This document shows, in pieces, positions 34,040-42,410 of a stretch of DNA of 64,000 nucleotides (positions are counted from its first letter, which is position 1; every line of letters begins with the position of its first letter). Both the position numbers and the translations under genes were made by a program. Origin of the DNA: Clostridia bacterium (GTDB lineage Bacteria > Bacillota > Clostridia > Christensenellales > Aristaeellaceae); the NCBI GenBank assembly GCA_017447185.1, contig JAFSOC010000031.1, forward strand, positions 1 to 64,000. The letters are read 5' to 3'. The notes below the pieces were generated by a model. That model did not search any database and was not told the DNA's origin. It was given only the letters and a program-made list of their open reading frames with translations.

Positions 34040-34789
34040 TTAATGATATTCCACTACATTAGCCCAGGAGAGCAGGAATTCCCGTTCCTTTTCATTTCCC
34101 TTCACAGATTGGCTGGCTGCCACGATGGGCATCCATTTCTGCACATACTGCATGGGAGTACCGCTCTTTTCACAGAAAAGATTCAGGTATTCCTTTGCCC
34201 CGTCAATATCTCCGTTCAGCCAGAACAGCAGATACGTCCTCGCCACATCGGCGGAGGCGTTGCCCTGGGTTACGTGACTCCAGTCGATGATATAGGGGGT
34301 GCCGTCCTCACTGATGATTACGTTGGAGGGCCAGAAATCGCCATGGCACACTTTGTTATGGGAAGGCATGCCTTCCAGACGGGCAAGCAGGTCATAGCGC
34401 GTCGTAGCGTCAAGATCGGCCTGGCTGATTTTCCGGGACATTTTGTCCTTGAGCCGGTTCAGCATCGGACAGGTTTTACTCTGCACTTCCATCTGCAGAT
34501 CCACAAACATATTCAAATATTTCGACTTGCTGTCCGGATCTTCCTTCATCAGCTGGGATAATGTTTTCCCCTGGATGAACTCGGAGAGAATGGCCCATTT
34601 GCCCTCGATCATTGTAACGCCAAGGATCCTGGGAACATGCAGCCCGATCCCCTCGATCCGCGCCTGATTCAGCGCCTCATTGAGAATGTCCGCCTTGGAA
34701 TAGTTTTCGTTGAATACTTTTACGCACTGGTCCCCATCCCGATAGATGGTCTTGGCGTTGCGCACAGCAATGACACGATCAAGATTCAT
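34040..34789 (-). CDS. APH/choline-kinase-like phosphotransferase
   Basis: 249 residues of the aminoglycoside phosphotransferase-like kinase fold: hinge region ILSEFIQGKTLSQLM, catalytic loop CHGDFWPSNVI (HGDxxxxN) and metal site YIIDWSH. Sixteen bases after adhE and 70 before the [2Fe-2S] gene, so within the redox operon. Family members phosphorylate sugars, choline or drugs; a small-molecule or protein substrate linked to this operon is unknown. It is unusual company for adhE. Confidence 0.82.
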   Translation of the reverse strand: MNLDRVIAVRNAKTIYRDGDQCVKVFNENYSKADILNEALNQARIEGIGLHVPRILGVTMIEGKWAILSEFIQGKTLSQLMKEDPDSKSKYLNMFVDLQMEVQSKTCPMLNRLKDKMSRKISQADLDATTRYDLLARLEGMPSHNKVCHGDFWPSNVIISEDGTPYIIDWSHVTQGNASADVARTYLLFWLNGDIDGAKEYLNLFCEKSGTPMQYVQKWMPIVAASQSVKGNEKEREFLLSWANVVEYH

Positions 34790-34805
34790 GTTTTTTTCCT
34801 CCTTC

Positions 34806-37508
34806 TCAGTGCTTCCGGCCGGGACGGTAAGCCTTTTTTACTGCGTCGTCTTCCAGAGAGGCAATATCATCTGCGGTAGGCTTGGGCGTTTCGGTAAAGT
34901 GTTTTTCTCCGTAGTATGCGTTCAGATACATCTGCCTGATTTCGCTCATCAGGGGATAACGGGGATTGGCGCCGGTGCACTGGTCATCAAAGGCCTGCTC
35001 TACCATAGCGTCCAGCCTGTCAAGGAAATCTTTCTCATCAGGTACATAATCCCGGATCGCGGGTTTGATACCCACATAAGCTTTCAGGTCGCTGATCATT
35101 TTGATCAGCCCTTCCAGCTTCTCTGTGTCGTTGCTGCCTTTCACGCCCAGTGCTTCCGCCACCTCTGCGTAGCGGCGCAGTGTATGGGGATGGTCGTACT
35201 GCGGGAAGGTGCCCATCTTGGCGGGCACTTCAGCGGCATTGAAGCGCAGTACTTCTTCGATCATCAGCGCGTTGGCGACACCGTGCGCAATGTGATGGAA
35301 CGCGCCCAGTTTATGCGCCATGGAATGGCATACCCCCAGGAAAGCGTTGGCAAAGGCCATGCCTGCCATAGTGGCCGCGTTGGCCATCTTTTCCCTTGCT
35401 TCCACATCGGTGAGACCGTTGTCGTAAGCCCGGGGCAGATATTCGAAGATGGTTTGCAGCGCTTTGATCGCCAGGCCGTCAGTGTAATCCGTGGCCATCA
35501 TGGAGGCGTAGGCTTCAAGCGCGTGGGTCACGGCATCGATGCCGCTGGCTGCGGTGAGGCCTTTCGGCGCGGTCATATGGAAATCAGTATCGATGATCGC
35601 CATGTTGGGCAGCAGCTCATAGTCGGCCAGCGGATACTTTACTCCGCTCTTTTCATCGGTAATGACGGCAAAGGGCGTCACCTCACTGCCGGTGCCGGCG
35701 GAGGTGGGGATAGCAATGAAATAAGCCTTCTCGCCCATCCTGGGGAAGGTATATACCCGCTTGCGGATATCCATGAAACGCATCGCCATGTCCTGGAAAT
35801 CCACTTCAGGGTGCTCATACAGGACCCACATGATTTTGCCCGCGTCCATGGCGCTTCCGCCGCCCAGGGCGATGATCACGTCGGGCTGGAACAGGCGCAT
35901 CTGCTCCGCGCCGGCCTTTGCGCACGCCAGGGTGGGATCGGGGGCTACATCAAAGAAGGTAGCATGCTGGATGCCCAGTTCGTCCAGCTTATCCGTAATG
36001 CACCTGGTGTTGCCGTTCTGATAAAGGAAGCTGTCCGTGACAATAAAAGCCTTCTTCCTGCCCATCACGTTTTTCAGCTCATCCAGCGCCACCGGCAGGC
36101 AGCCCTTCTTGATATACACCTTTTCCGGTGTGCGGAACCACAGCATGTTCTCTCTCCTTTCAGCCACGGTCTTGATATTCAGCAAATGCTTTACGCCCAC
36201 ATTCTCCGATACGGAGTTTCCGCCCCAGCTGCCGCAGCCGAGAGTAAGGGAAGGAGCCATTTTAAAGTTGTACAGGTCGCCGATACCGCCCTGGGAAGAG
36301 GGGGTGTTGACCACAATGCGGCAAGTCTTCATCCGGGCCGCAAAAGCATCCAGCACTTCCGGCTTCTTCTGTGTATCTGCATACAGGGAAGCCGTATGGC
36401 CGTAACCTCCGTCGGCAATCAGCCGTTCCGCTTTGCTGAATGCGTCTTCAATATCCTTTGCCCGGTACATTGCCAGCACGGGACTCAGTTTCTCATGCGC
36501 GAATTCTTCCGACAGTTCCACAGATTCAACTTCTCCGATGAGCACCTTGGTTCCTTCCGGCACGGTGACACCGGCCAGTGCCGCGATTTTGCAGGCGCTC
36601 TGGCCGACGATTTTCGCGTTCAGCGCGCCGTTGGTCAGGATCGTATGGCGCACCTTATCCAGATCAGCGCCTTTCAGGAACCAGCAGCCCCGGGCAGCAA
36701 ATTCGGCACGAACCGTTTCGTAGATACTGTCCAGCACGATTACGCTCTGTTCGGAAGCGCAGATCATGCCGTTGTCGAAGGTTTTGGAATGAATGACAGA
36801 ATTGACCGCCAGGACCAGGTTGGCGCTGTCGTCAATCACTGCCGGCACGTTTCCGGCGCCCACACCCAGGGCAGGTTTACCGCTGGAATACGCTGCTTTT
36901 ACCATGCCGGGGCCGCCTGTGGCCAGGATGATATCGGCATCCCGCATCAGGGTGTTGGTCATCTCCAGGGAGGGAACATCGATCCAGCTGATGATGCCTT
37001 CAGGAGCGCCGGCCTTTACTGCCGCATCCAGTACAACTTTCGCGGCGGCAATCGTCGCTTTCTTTGCCCGGGGATGAGGACTGAAGATAATCCCATTGCG
37101 GGTTTTCAGACAGATCAGGGCCTTGAAAATAGCTGTGGAGGTAGGGTTGGTTGTGGGAATCACCGCCGCCACCACACCGATGGGCTCTGCGATCTTCCTG
37201 ATGCCGAAAGCCTTGTCTTCCTCGATCACGCCGCAGGTTTTGGTATCCCGGTAAGCGTTATAAATATATTCACTGGCATAATGATTCTTGATTACCTTAT
37301 CTTCCACCACACCCATACCGGTTTCTTCCACGGCCATTCTGGCCAGCGGCACCCGGGCCTGATTGGCTGCCGTTGCTGCAGCCAGGAAGATCCGGTCCAC
37401 CTGTTCCTGCGTGTAGGCGGCGAATACCCTCTGCGCTGCGCGCACCCGGGCGATAGCCGCCTCCAGCGCTTCCACACTGTCCACCATGTCAAATGCTTTG
37501 GTTTCCAT
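34806..37508 (-). CDS. adhE: Bifunctional acetaldehyde-CoA / alcohol dehydrogenase
   Basis: 900 residues, near the family's usual 860-900. The N-terminal half is a CoA-acylating aldehyde dehydrogenase with catalytic Cys in FDNGMICASEQS. The C-terminal half is an iron alcohol dehydrogenase with GGGSAMDAGKIMW and iron-ligand histidines in CHSMAHKLGAFHHIAHG. It converts acetyl-CoA to ethanol, using two NADH, and forms cytosolic filaments (spirosomes) in relatives. It sits 21 bases after rex, whose product is the usual NADH-responsive repressor of adhE, so feedback through the NADH/NAD+ ratio is expected. Confidence 0.95.
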   Translation of the reverse strand: METKAFDMVDSVEALEAAIARVRAAQRVFAAYTQEQVDRIFLAAATAANQARVPLARMAVEETGMGVVEDKVIKNHYASEYIYNAYRDTKTCGVIEEDKAFGIRKIAEPIGVVAAVIPTTNPTSTAIFKALICLKTRNGIIFSPHPRAKKATIAAAKVVLDAAVKAGAPEGIISWIDVPSLEMTNTLMRDADIILATGGPGMVKAAYSSGKPALGVGAGNVPAVIDDSANLVLAVNSVIHSKTFDNGMICASEQSVIVLDSIYETVRAEFAARGCWFLKGADLDKVRHTILTNGALNAKIVGQSACKIAALAGVTVPEGTKVLIGEVESVELSEEFAHEKLSPVLAMYRAKDIEDAFSKAERLIADGGYGHTASLYADTQKKPEVLDAFAARMKTCRIVVNTPSSQGGIGDLYNFKMAPSLTLGCGSWGGNSVSENVGVKHLLNIKTVAERRENMLWFRTPEKVYIKKGCLPVALDELKNVMGRKKAFIVTDSFLYQNGNTRCITDKLDELGIQHATFFDVAPDPTLACAKAGAEQMRLFQPDVIIALGGGSAMDAGKIMWVLYEHPEVDFQDMAMRFMDIRKRVYTFPRMGEKAYFIAIPTSAGTGSEVTPFAVITDEKSGVKYPLADYELLPNMAIIDTDFHMTAPKGLTAASGIDAVTHALEAYASMMATDYTDGLAIKALQTIFEYLPRAYDNGLTDVEAREKMANAATMAGMAFANAFLGVCHSMAHKLGAFHHIAHGVANALMIEEVLRFNAAEVPAKMGTFPQYDHPHTLRRYAEVAEALGVKGSNDTEKLEGLIKMISDLKAYVGIKPAIRDYVPDEKDFLDRLDAMVEQAFDDQCTGANPRYPLMSEIRQMYLNAYYGEKHFTETPKPTADDIASLEDDAVKKAYRPGRKH

Positions 37509-37529
37509 ACTGTTCCTCCTCTTCCTGTT

Positions 37530-38144
37530 TTATGCCTCACTGGCTGCCATATGGAGATAAGCCAGCGATAAGGCAATGTCTTCCTGCTGTACTGTCACAC
37601 CGGACGGCACTTGAATCTGTACCGGTGCTAAATTAAGAATCGCTGTCAGCCCGGCGGCAACCATTACATCCGCGGCTGACTGGGCCGATGATGCCGGAAC
37701 CGTCAGGATGCCTGCCTGCACATGTTGCGAAGCGCAGAACCCTGAGAGCCGATCCATGGGATACACCGGAATACATCCATGACGGTCAGGCAAAGCGGAT
37801 GCTTTCTGATCAAAGGCGGCGACGATCTTCATACCGTAATCCGCAAACCCGTCATACTCCATCAAAGCGGATCCCAGTTTGCCCGCCCCGATGATCACCG
37901 CTGAAACGGGTACGTTCACTCCCAGTGCCCTTTCCATATCCCTGCGGAGAGCTGATACGGGGTAACCCACCTTGGGAAGCCCTTCTGCGCATACGCTGGC
38001 CAGGTCCTTCCGCACCTGAACCTCGCCAAGTCCCAGATCTTTCGCGATCTGCGTGGCCGAAATTTTGTCCGTATTCGTCCTGCGGATATACCGCAGATAC
38101 ATAGGCAGCCGCCCCAATGTCGCTCTGGAAAGTGTGCCTTGCAA
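37530..38144 (-). CDS. rex: Redox-sensing transcriptional repressor Rex
   Basis: 204 residues. N-terminal winged helix (LGRLPMYLRYIRRTN...SATQIAKDLGLGEVQVRKDLA) and a Rossmann domain with VIIGAGKLGSALMEY, where Asn of the usual GAGNLG is Lys. Rex binds DNA when NADH is low and lets go when NADH rises. The start is TTG at 38144, set by a perfect AAAGGAGG eight bases upstream; the ATG at 38204 would overlap the promoter. First gene of the redox operon. A 23-bp palindrome just before the ribosome site (38158-38180) is a candidate self-operator, although it does not match the TTGTTAA-type Rex box. Confidence 0.93.
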   Translation of the reverse strand: MQGTLSRATLGRLPMYLRYIRRTNTDKISATQIAKDLGLGEVQVRKDLASVCAEGLPKVGYPVSALRRDMERALGVNVPVSAVIIGAGKLGSALMEYDGFADYGMKIVAAFDQKASALPDRHGCIPVYPMDRLSGFCASQHVQAGILTVPASSAQSAADVMVAAGLTAILNLAPVQIQVPSGVTVQQEDIALSLAYLHMAASEA

Positions 38145-38157
38145 AGGATCATCCTCC

Positions 38158-38180
38158 TTTCGATATGCATTATATCGAAA
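38158..38180 (-). promoter_or_regulatory. Perfect palindrome over the rex -10 region
   Basis: Arms TTTCGATAT and ATATCGAAA with a five-base centre; the minus strand also carries TATAAT across it, and the right arm runs into AAAGGAGG. More ATCGAT inverted repeats lie upstream (about 38190-38250). Likely operator for Rex or for the adjacent LysR. Confidence 0.55.
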
Positions 38181-38253
38181 TGTTTTTCCTTTGCGAATTA
38201 CCAAAACCGTATAATCGGTATATCAGAATCGATAACCGGTCATCGATATACGA

Positions 38254-38293
38254 AAAAAAGCTTTGCAGCCAGCGGAGGGCAGCAAAGCTTTTT
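38254..38293 (-). terminator. Terminator of the lysR gene
   Basis: AAAAAGCTTTGC / GCAAAGCTTTTT stem ending in a run of seven T on the minus strand, 11 bases past the lysR stop. The A/T-rich arms allow it to work in both directions. Confidence 0.8.
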
Positions 38294-38304
38294 CAGTGGC
38301 TATC

Positions 38305-39234
38305 TCATTTTTTCTCTGCCAGGCAGGCACGCCTGGAACGGGTCAGTTCCGTAATAAAACGCTTATCCAGCTCTGTCAGCGAATAATCCCTGCGACGGAT
38401 GAGCACATCCCTGTATACCCGCTGATGATCCGCACACTTTCGCTGCACCAGATGCATCCGCTGCAACATCCTCTCCGGCAAAGGAGACACCCACATATAT
38501 GTTTCCGGGTTTTCCGTCAGCAGATCAAACTGGCTTCCGCGCTCAAAGACAAAGATACGTCGTGGCATCTGGGGCAATTCCTCGTTTTTAACGGCTGAAA
38601 GAGGCAAAGAGGGCACATAAGGGTCAGCATGCGCAATCTGGATATAATTATGAAGATCCGGGAAGCGGATGCTGTCCAATGCGGCCAGGGTGCTGTCCTC
38701 ACGCATAACCAGGACATATTTGAATTCCGCAACGATTTCACCTGCCAGCCCTTTTTCCTCCAGCATCTGCCTGAAGTATCTGTCATAGCCTGCCGCATAG
38801 CGGATAATGCCCAGGTTGTATCCAACTTCCAGAATGTTTTTCACGGCCTGCAATGCGTTGGTTTCCTGATAAAAAATTTCCGCATCCTCCCTGCCCAGCG
38901 TTCGGGAAAAAGCGGCGAAAGCGTCTGAAATATAGCTGGCTCTGGGAACAGAAATGGAAAAACGCTGCTTTGCGGTTCTTTTTTCTTTGTACAGGCTTTC
39001 TATTTCATCTACCTGTTCCAGGATCTTATGTGCCTGACTGACAAATAACTCGCCATCCGGCGTCAGCATCATGCCCCTGGAAGAGCGGCGGAAAAACTGT
39101 ATACCCAGTTCGGCTTCCATCTCCCTGACCACTCTGCTCAGATTGGGCTGCGCTACGTGCAGCTCTTCAGCCGCTTTGTTGATGGAGCCGTTTTCTGCAA
39201 TACATACCACATATTTGAGATGGAGGATATTCAT
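38305..39234 (-). CDS. LysR-type transcriptional regulator
   Basis: 309 residues, the usual LysR length. N-terminal helix-turn-helix FVVCIAENGS-like (LKYVVCIAENGSINKAAEELHVAQPNLSRVVREME, given in parts: SINKAAEELHVAQPNLSRVV) and a periplasmic-binding-type effector domain from residue 90. It lies just upstream of rex in the same direction but is cut off by a terminator. It may regulate the redox operon or the thioesterase gene further up; the ligand is unknown. Confidence 0.87.
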   Translation of the reverse strand: MNILHLKYVVCIAENGSINKAAEELHVAQPNLSRVVREMEAELGIQFFRRSSRGMMLTPDGELFVSQAHKILEQVDEIESLYKEKRTAKQRFSISVPRASYISDAFAAFSRTLGREDAEIFYQETNALQAVKNILEVGYNLGIIRYAAGYDRYFRQMLEEKGLAGEIVAEFKYVLVMREDSTLAALDSIRFPDLHNYIQIAHADPYVPSLPLSAVKNEELPQMPRRIFVFERGSQFDLLTENPETYMWVSPLPERMLQRMHLVQRKCADHQRVYRDVLIRRRDYSLTELDKRFITELTRSRRACLAEKK

Positions 39235-39521
39235 TCATTTCTCTTCCTGAACCGTTCAGCTGGTTCTGTTTGTCATTTTCCGGCGGGTTACTGCGGGGCT
39301 TTTCCGTGTTACTTCCCCGGCCGGATCAAAATATGCGTATAAAGAATAATCCCATTGCTATTATACAGTAGTCCCCGTCATCCCGCAAGGATCACTGTTG
39401 TCATGGCCGGGGACAGCAGCCACATCAAGACCAGACACTCTTGTCTAATCACCGAAGGCATATTTTTTCAAGTACACAACCAACTTTATTTTCCGAGTTT
39501 CATTGCAAGTAAATGATTAAT

Positions 39522-40247
39522 CTATCTCCTGAAATCGGCCACGGAAGCAATCTGTCCATTCTGGTGCAGCGCGGCGAAATGCACAGCATCTCCTGTCATT
39601 TTGCTGCGGACCGAGATTGCTTCTCCTTCCTTACACTGGGACATAAAGCAGATCTCCATTTCCCTCGGGGAAAAATCCCGCCAGAAACTGCTGTCACAGG
39701 CATCCTGGAACATGGCAATATAGCGCAGGTTGTTCATATGCCGGTTTACATCAAGGTCGGATGCCCGGACTGTACGGATATAACGCTCTTCCGTTCCGTC
39801 CGCTGTCTTCTCAATTCCGAGGAAATCCGGAATATCATTCGGGACATCTTCGGCAAAATTCTCCGGAAAATCGACTGCGGTCAGGCGCAGCGGACGCTGC
39901 CTGGCGAGGCTGAACACACAGCACTCCAACTTTCCGCAGGCGGTGATTTTTCCATGTTGTAAGATTTCGATGTTTTCATTCACCAACACCGGCTGCCGGT
40001 ATGGCTCCATCCAGGCACGGAGTGTCAGTTCTCCACGGTAGTCCATCTTTTGTTTCAAAACGACATGATATCGGGTATAGATCCAGCCTGCTTCATATTT
40101 CTGCGGCAGGACATCGTTCCCTTTGTCGATTGAATGCAGATGCCAGGTGTGGATGTTCTGGAAATAATACATTGCACCGCGCAGACCGATCAATCCGTCA
40201 TCATCTGCGTAATGATACTGGGGTAAGTCTTTTTGGATAAAAGGCAT
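39522..40247 (-). CDS. Acyl-ACP thioesterase
   Basis: 241 residues of the FatA/acyl-ACP thioesterase type, made of two hot-dog folds. The first contains MYYFQNIHTWH and the second ASDLDVNRHMNNLRYIAMF, the conserved Asn-His region. It releases free fatty acids from acyl carrier protein in the cytoplasm. AAGGAG lies before the start at 40247. It starts 63 bases after the SpoIIE-HATPase gene without a clear terminator, so partial co-transcription is possible. Chain-length preference cannot be read from sequence. Confidence 0.87.
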   Translation of the reverse strand: MPFIQKDLPQYHYADDDGLIGLRGAMYYFQNIHTWHLHSIDKGNDVLPQKYEAGWIYTRYHVVLKQKMDYRGELTLRAWMEPYRQPVLVNENIEILQHGKITACGKLECCVFSLARQRPLRLTAVDFPENFAEDVPNDIPDFLGIEKTADGTEERYIRTVRASDLDVNRHMNNLRYIAMFQDACDSSFWRDFSPREMEICFMSQCKEGEAISVRSKMTGDAVHFAALHQNGQIASVADFRR

Positions 40248-40310
40248 CGCTGGTCTCCTTCAGTTGATTCGTAATGATGGATCAGAATATTTAAATCTGC
40301 TAAAGTCGGA

Positions 40311-42389
40311 TCAGCCCGCCCAGCTTTTTTTCATGGTCAGAATATTCTGTCCGTCCTCATAGCGGTACAGCATTTCATCCATGCTTTTTTTCACCATATA
40401 GATACCCAGCCCGCCAATCTGCCTTTCCTCCGCGGAAAGGGTCACGTCCGGATCCGGTTTCTCCAGCGGATTATAGGGAATACCGCGGTCGATGAGCGTA
40501 ATGGAGATGGTGTCCGGCTGCTCCAGCTCCGCCCGGATCGTCACGGAACCGCTTTCCGGCGCGTAAGCGTAATGCGCGACATTAACGAACATCTCCTCCA
40601 GCGCCACATCGATCTGCATCTGTGTTTTCATCGGGCATTTTCCCTGCTCCAGCAGGGAATCCACAAACCCGAGAACCTGATTCAGGTTTTCCACCCTGGC
40701 TTCCAGTGTCAGCTCCGTGCCTGTTTCCTTTCCGTGATAGCAAAAGCAGAGCATGGTCAGATCGTCAAACTGTTCCGCATCCTGTACGAACGCATTCACG
40801 CCCATGCGGACATTCTTCAGAACCTGCTCCGGCGCCGCGTCCGGTTCCCTGTTCAGCGCTTCCAGCATGCGGTCCGTTCCGAACAGTTCATTTTGTGCGT
40901 TGGTGGCTTCCGGAACACCGTCGGTATATACAAACAGGCTGTCGCCGGGGTGAAGCTCGAATTCATGCTCCCGGAAACGTATGCCCTCCATGGTGGCGAC
41001 CGCGGGGCTGTGCCGGTAGACTATCAGCTCATAGCTGCCGCCGGCCCGCCGGATGGCCGGATGCTCATGACCCGCGTTTGCGGCAACCCCCTTCCCGGTG
41101 GAGAGCTCGATAATGGCCAGCCAGACAGTGACAAACAGCTCGGCTTCGTTTCCTTCGCAGAGCTGATCATTCACATCCCGCAAAATTTCGGCAGGCCCGC
41201 CTCCCATCTGCGTGCGGTTTTTGATCAGGGTCTTGGCGATGACCATGAACAGCGCGGCAGGCACTCCCTTTCCGCTCACGTCCGCAATCACCAGGGCGAT
41301 GTGATCGTCGTCAATCAGGAAGAAATCGTAGAAGTCTCCGCCAACTTCCCTCGCGGGATTCATGGAAGCGTACAGATCCACTTCCTTCCGTCCCGGGAAA
41401 GGCGGGAAAATCCGGGGCAACATGTCCGCCTGAATCTGCGTGGCCACATTGAGCTCCGCCCCGATCCGTTCCTTCTCCGCGGTTACGGTGGCCAGATTGT
41501 CCATATAATCAATCAGGCGGATCTCCATTTCCCGGGTTTCCTGATAGAGCAGGCCGATTTCGTCCCTCGTGTGAATGGGAAGATTAATCACATCCCCGCT
41601 GGTGATCTTTCCCCCATGACTGCCGAACTCTCCCACCGCCTTCGAAAGCATCGAGATCGGTTTGGTTACGGTCCGGGACATCAGATACATGACCAGCACA
41701 CTGGCTGTGAGTCCCAGGATGATGGCATAGGTCAGAAGCCGGATCAGGAAGGCGTTGCGGTCGCTCATGACCTTTGTCATATCAATGTCCACGCCCACGC
41801 AGGCGACCGCTTCCCCGGCGCTGTTCAGCACAGGCTCATACCCGGAAGAGAGCCAGCCGAAATCGGTCAGGCTGACCGTCGGTTCAATCCGCTCGTTATC
41901 GGTTTTCCTCTCAAAGCCCTCCGCGTCCGCCTCGACGAGGCCCATGATCCACAGCGGCTCATCCGGATCAAGAACGTACATGCTCTCATGCCTGTCCGCC
42001 GGCATATGCAGCATGTATATGTATTTCGCATCCTGCAGGTCACGCAGCCCGGACATGGTTTTCCGAAGGGACTGCACTTCTTCGAGCCAGCCGTTTTCCG
42101 CCAGACAGTCCTCAATCATCTGTTCGTCTTCCGCCTCTTCGGCCCGGTTTCGGATTTCCTGATATTCCGGCGTGCTGAGGAAGTCTCTCAGGGCTTCGAT
42201 CCGGTCTCCGTTCAGCAGGGAAGACACCGTGGCGGCTGTTTCTACGGTTTCCACCCGATAAAACTCATCCACCTGAGACGTGTTCGCCCAGTACGCAATG
42301 GCAATCAGACCCCCGGCGATTGCCAGCACCAGAAACAGGAGAAGGCCATTCACCCGACGGGAGACAGACTGTCTTCTTTTTTGTATCAT
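40311..42389 (-). CDS. Membrane SpoIIE phosphatase with HATPase anti-sigma domain
   Basis: 692 residues. Two membrane helices (about 14-36 and 217-240) flank an extracellular sensor domain; then a HAMP linker (SRTVTKPISML...), a SpoIIE/PP2C phosphatase (AREVGGDFYDFF, IADVSGKGVPAALFM, VYTDGVPEA, DDLTML) and a C-terminal RsbW-like HATPase (QIDVALEEMFVNVAHYAY, GGLGIYMVKKSMDE). Such proteins both phosphorylate and dephosphorylate an anti-sigma antagonist in response to outside signals. No STAS partner is adjacent. It is the last member of a four-gene unit, 21 bases after the MATE-HATPase gene. Confidence 0.9.
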   Translation of the reverse strand: MIQKRRQSVSRRVNGLLLFLVLAIAGGLIAIAYWANTSQVDEFYRVETVETAATVSSLLNGDRIEALRDFLSTPEYQEIRNRAEEAEDEQMIEDCLAENGWLEEVQSLRKTMSGLRDLQDAKYIYMLHMPADRHESMYVLDPDEPLWIMGLVEADAEGFERKTDNERIEPTVSLTDFGWLSSGYEPVLNSAGEAVACVGVDIDMTKVMSDRNAFLIRLLTYAIILGLTASVLVMYLMSRTVTKPISMLSKAVGEFGSHGGKITSGDVINLPIHTRDEIGLLYQETREMEIRLIDYMDNLATVTAEKERIGAELNVATQIQADMLPRIFPPFPGRKEVDLYASMNPAREVGGDFYDFFLIDDDHIALVIADVSGKGVPAALFMVIAKTLIKNRTQMGGGPAEILRDVNDQLCEGNEAELFVTVWLAIIELSTGKGVAANAGHEHPAIRRAGGSYELIVYRHSPAVATMEGIRFREHEFELHPGDSLFVYTDGVPEATNAQNELFGTDRMLEALNREPDAAPEQVLKNVRMGVNAFVQDAEQFDDLTMLCFCYHGKETGTELTLEARVENLNQVLGFVDSLLEQGKCPMKTQMQIDVALEEMFVNVAHYAYAPESGSVTIRAELEQPDTISITLIDRGIPYNPLEKPDPDVTLSAEERQIGGLGIYMVKKSMDEMLYRYEDGQNILTMKKSWAG

Positions 42390-42410
42390 GGTTTTCTGCT
42401 CCTCTCAGTC

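Noticed and set aside
34746-37571. 941-codon open frame opposite adhE
   Set aside because: It mirrors adhE codon for codon, lacks a ribosome site and has no protein-like domains; GC-rich codon bias of adhE keeps the antisense frame open.
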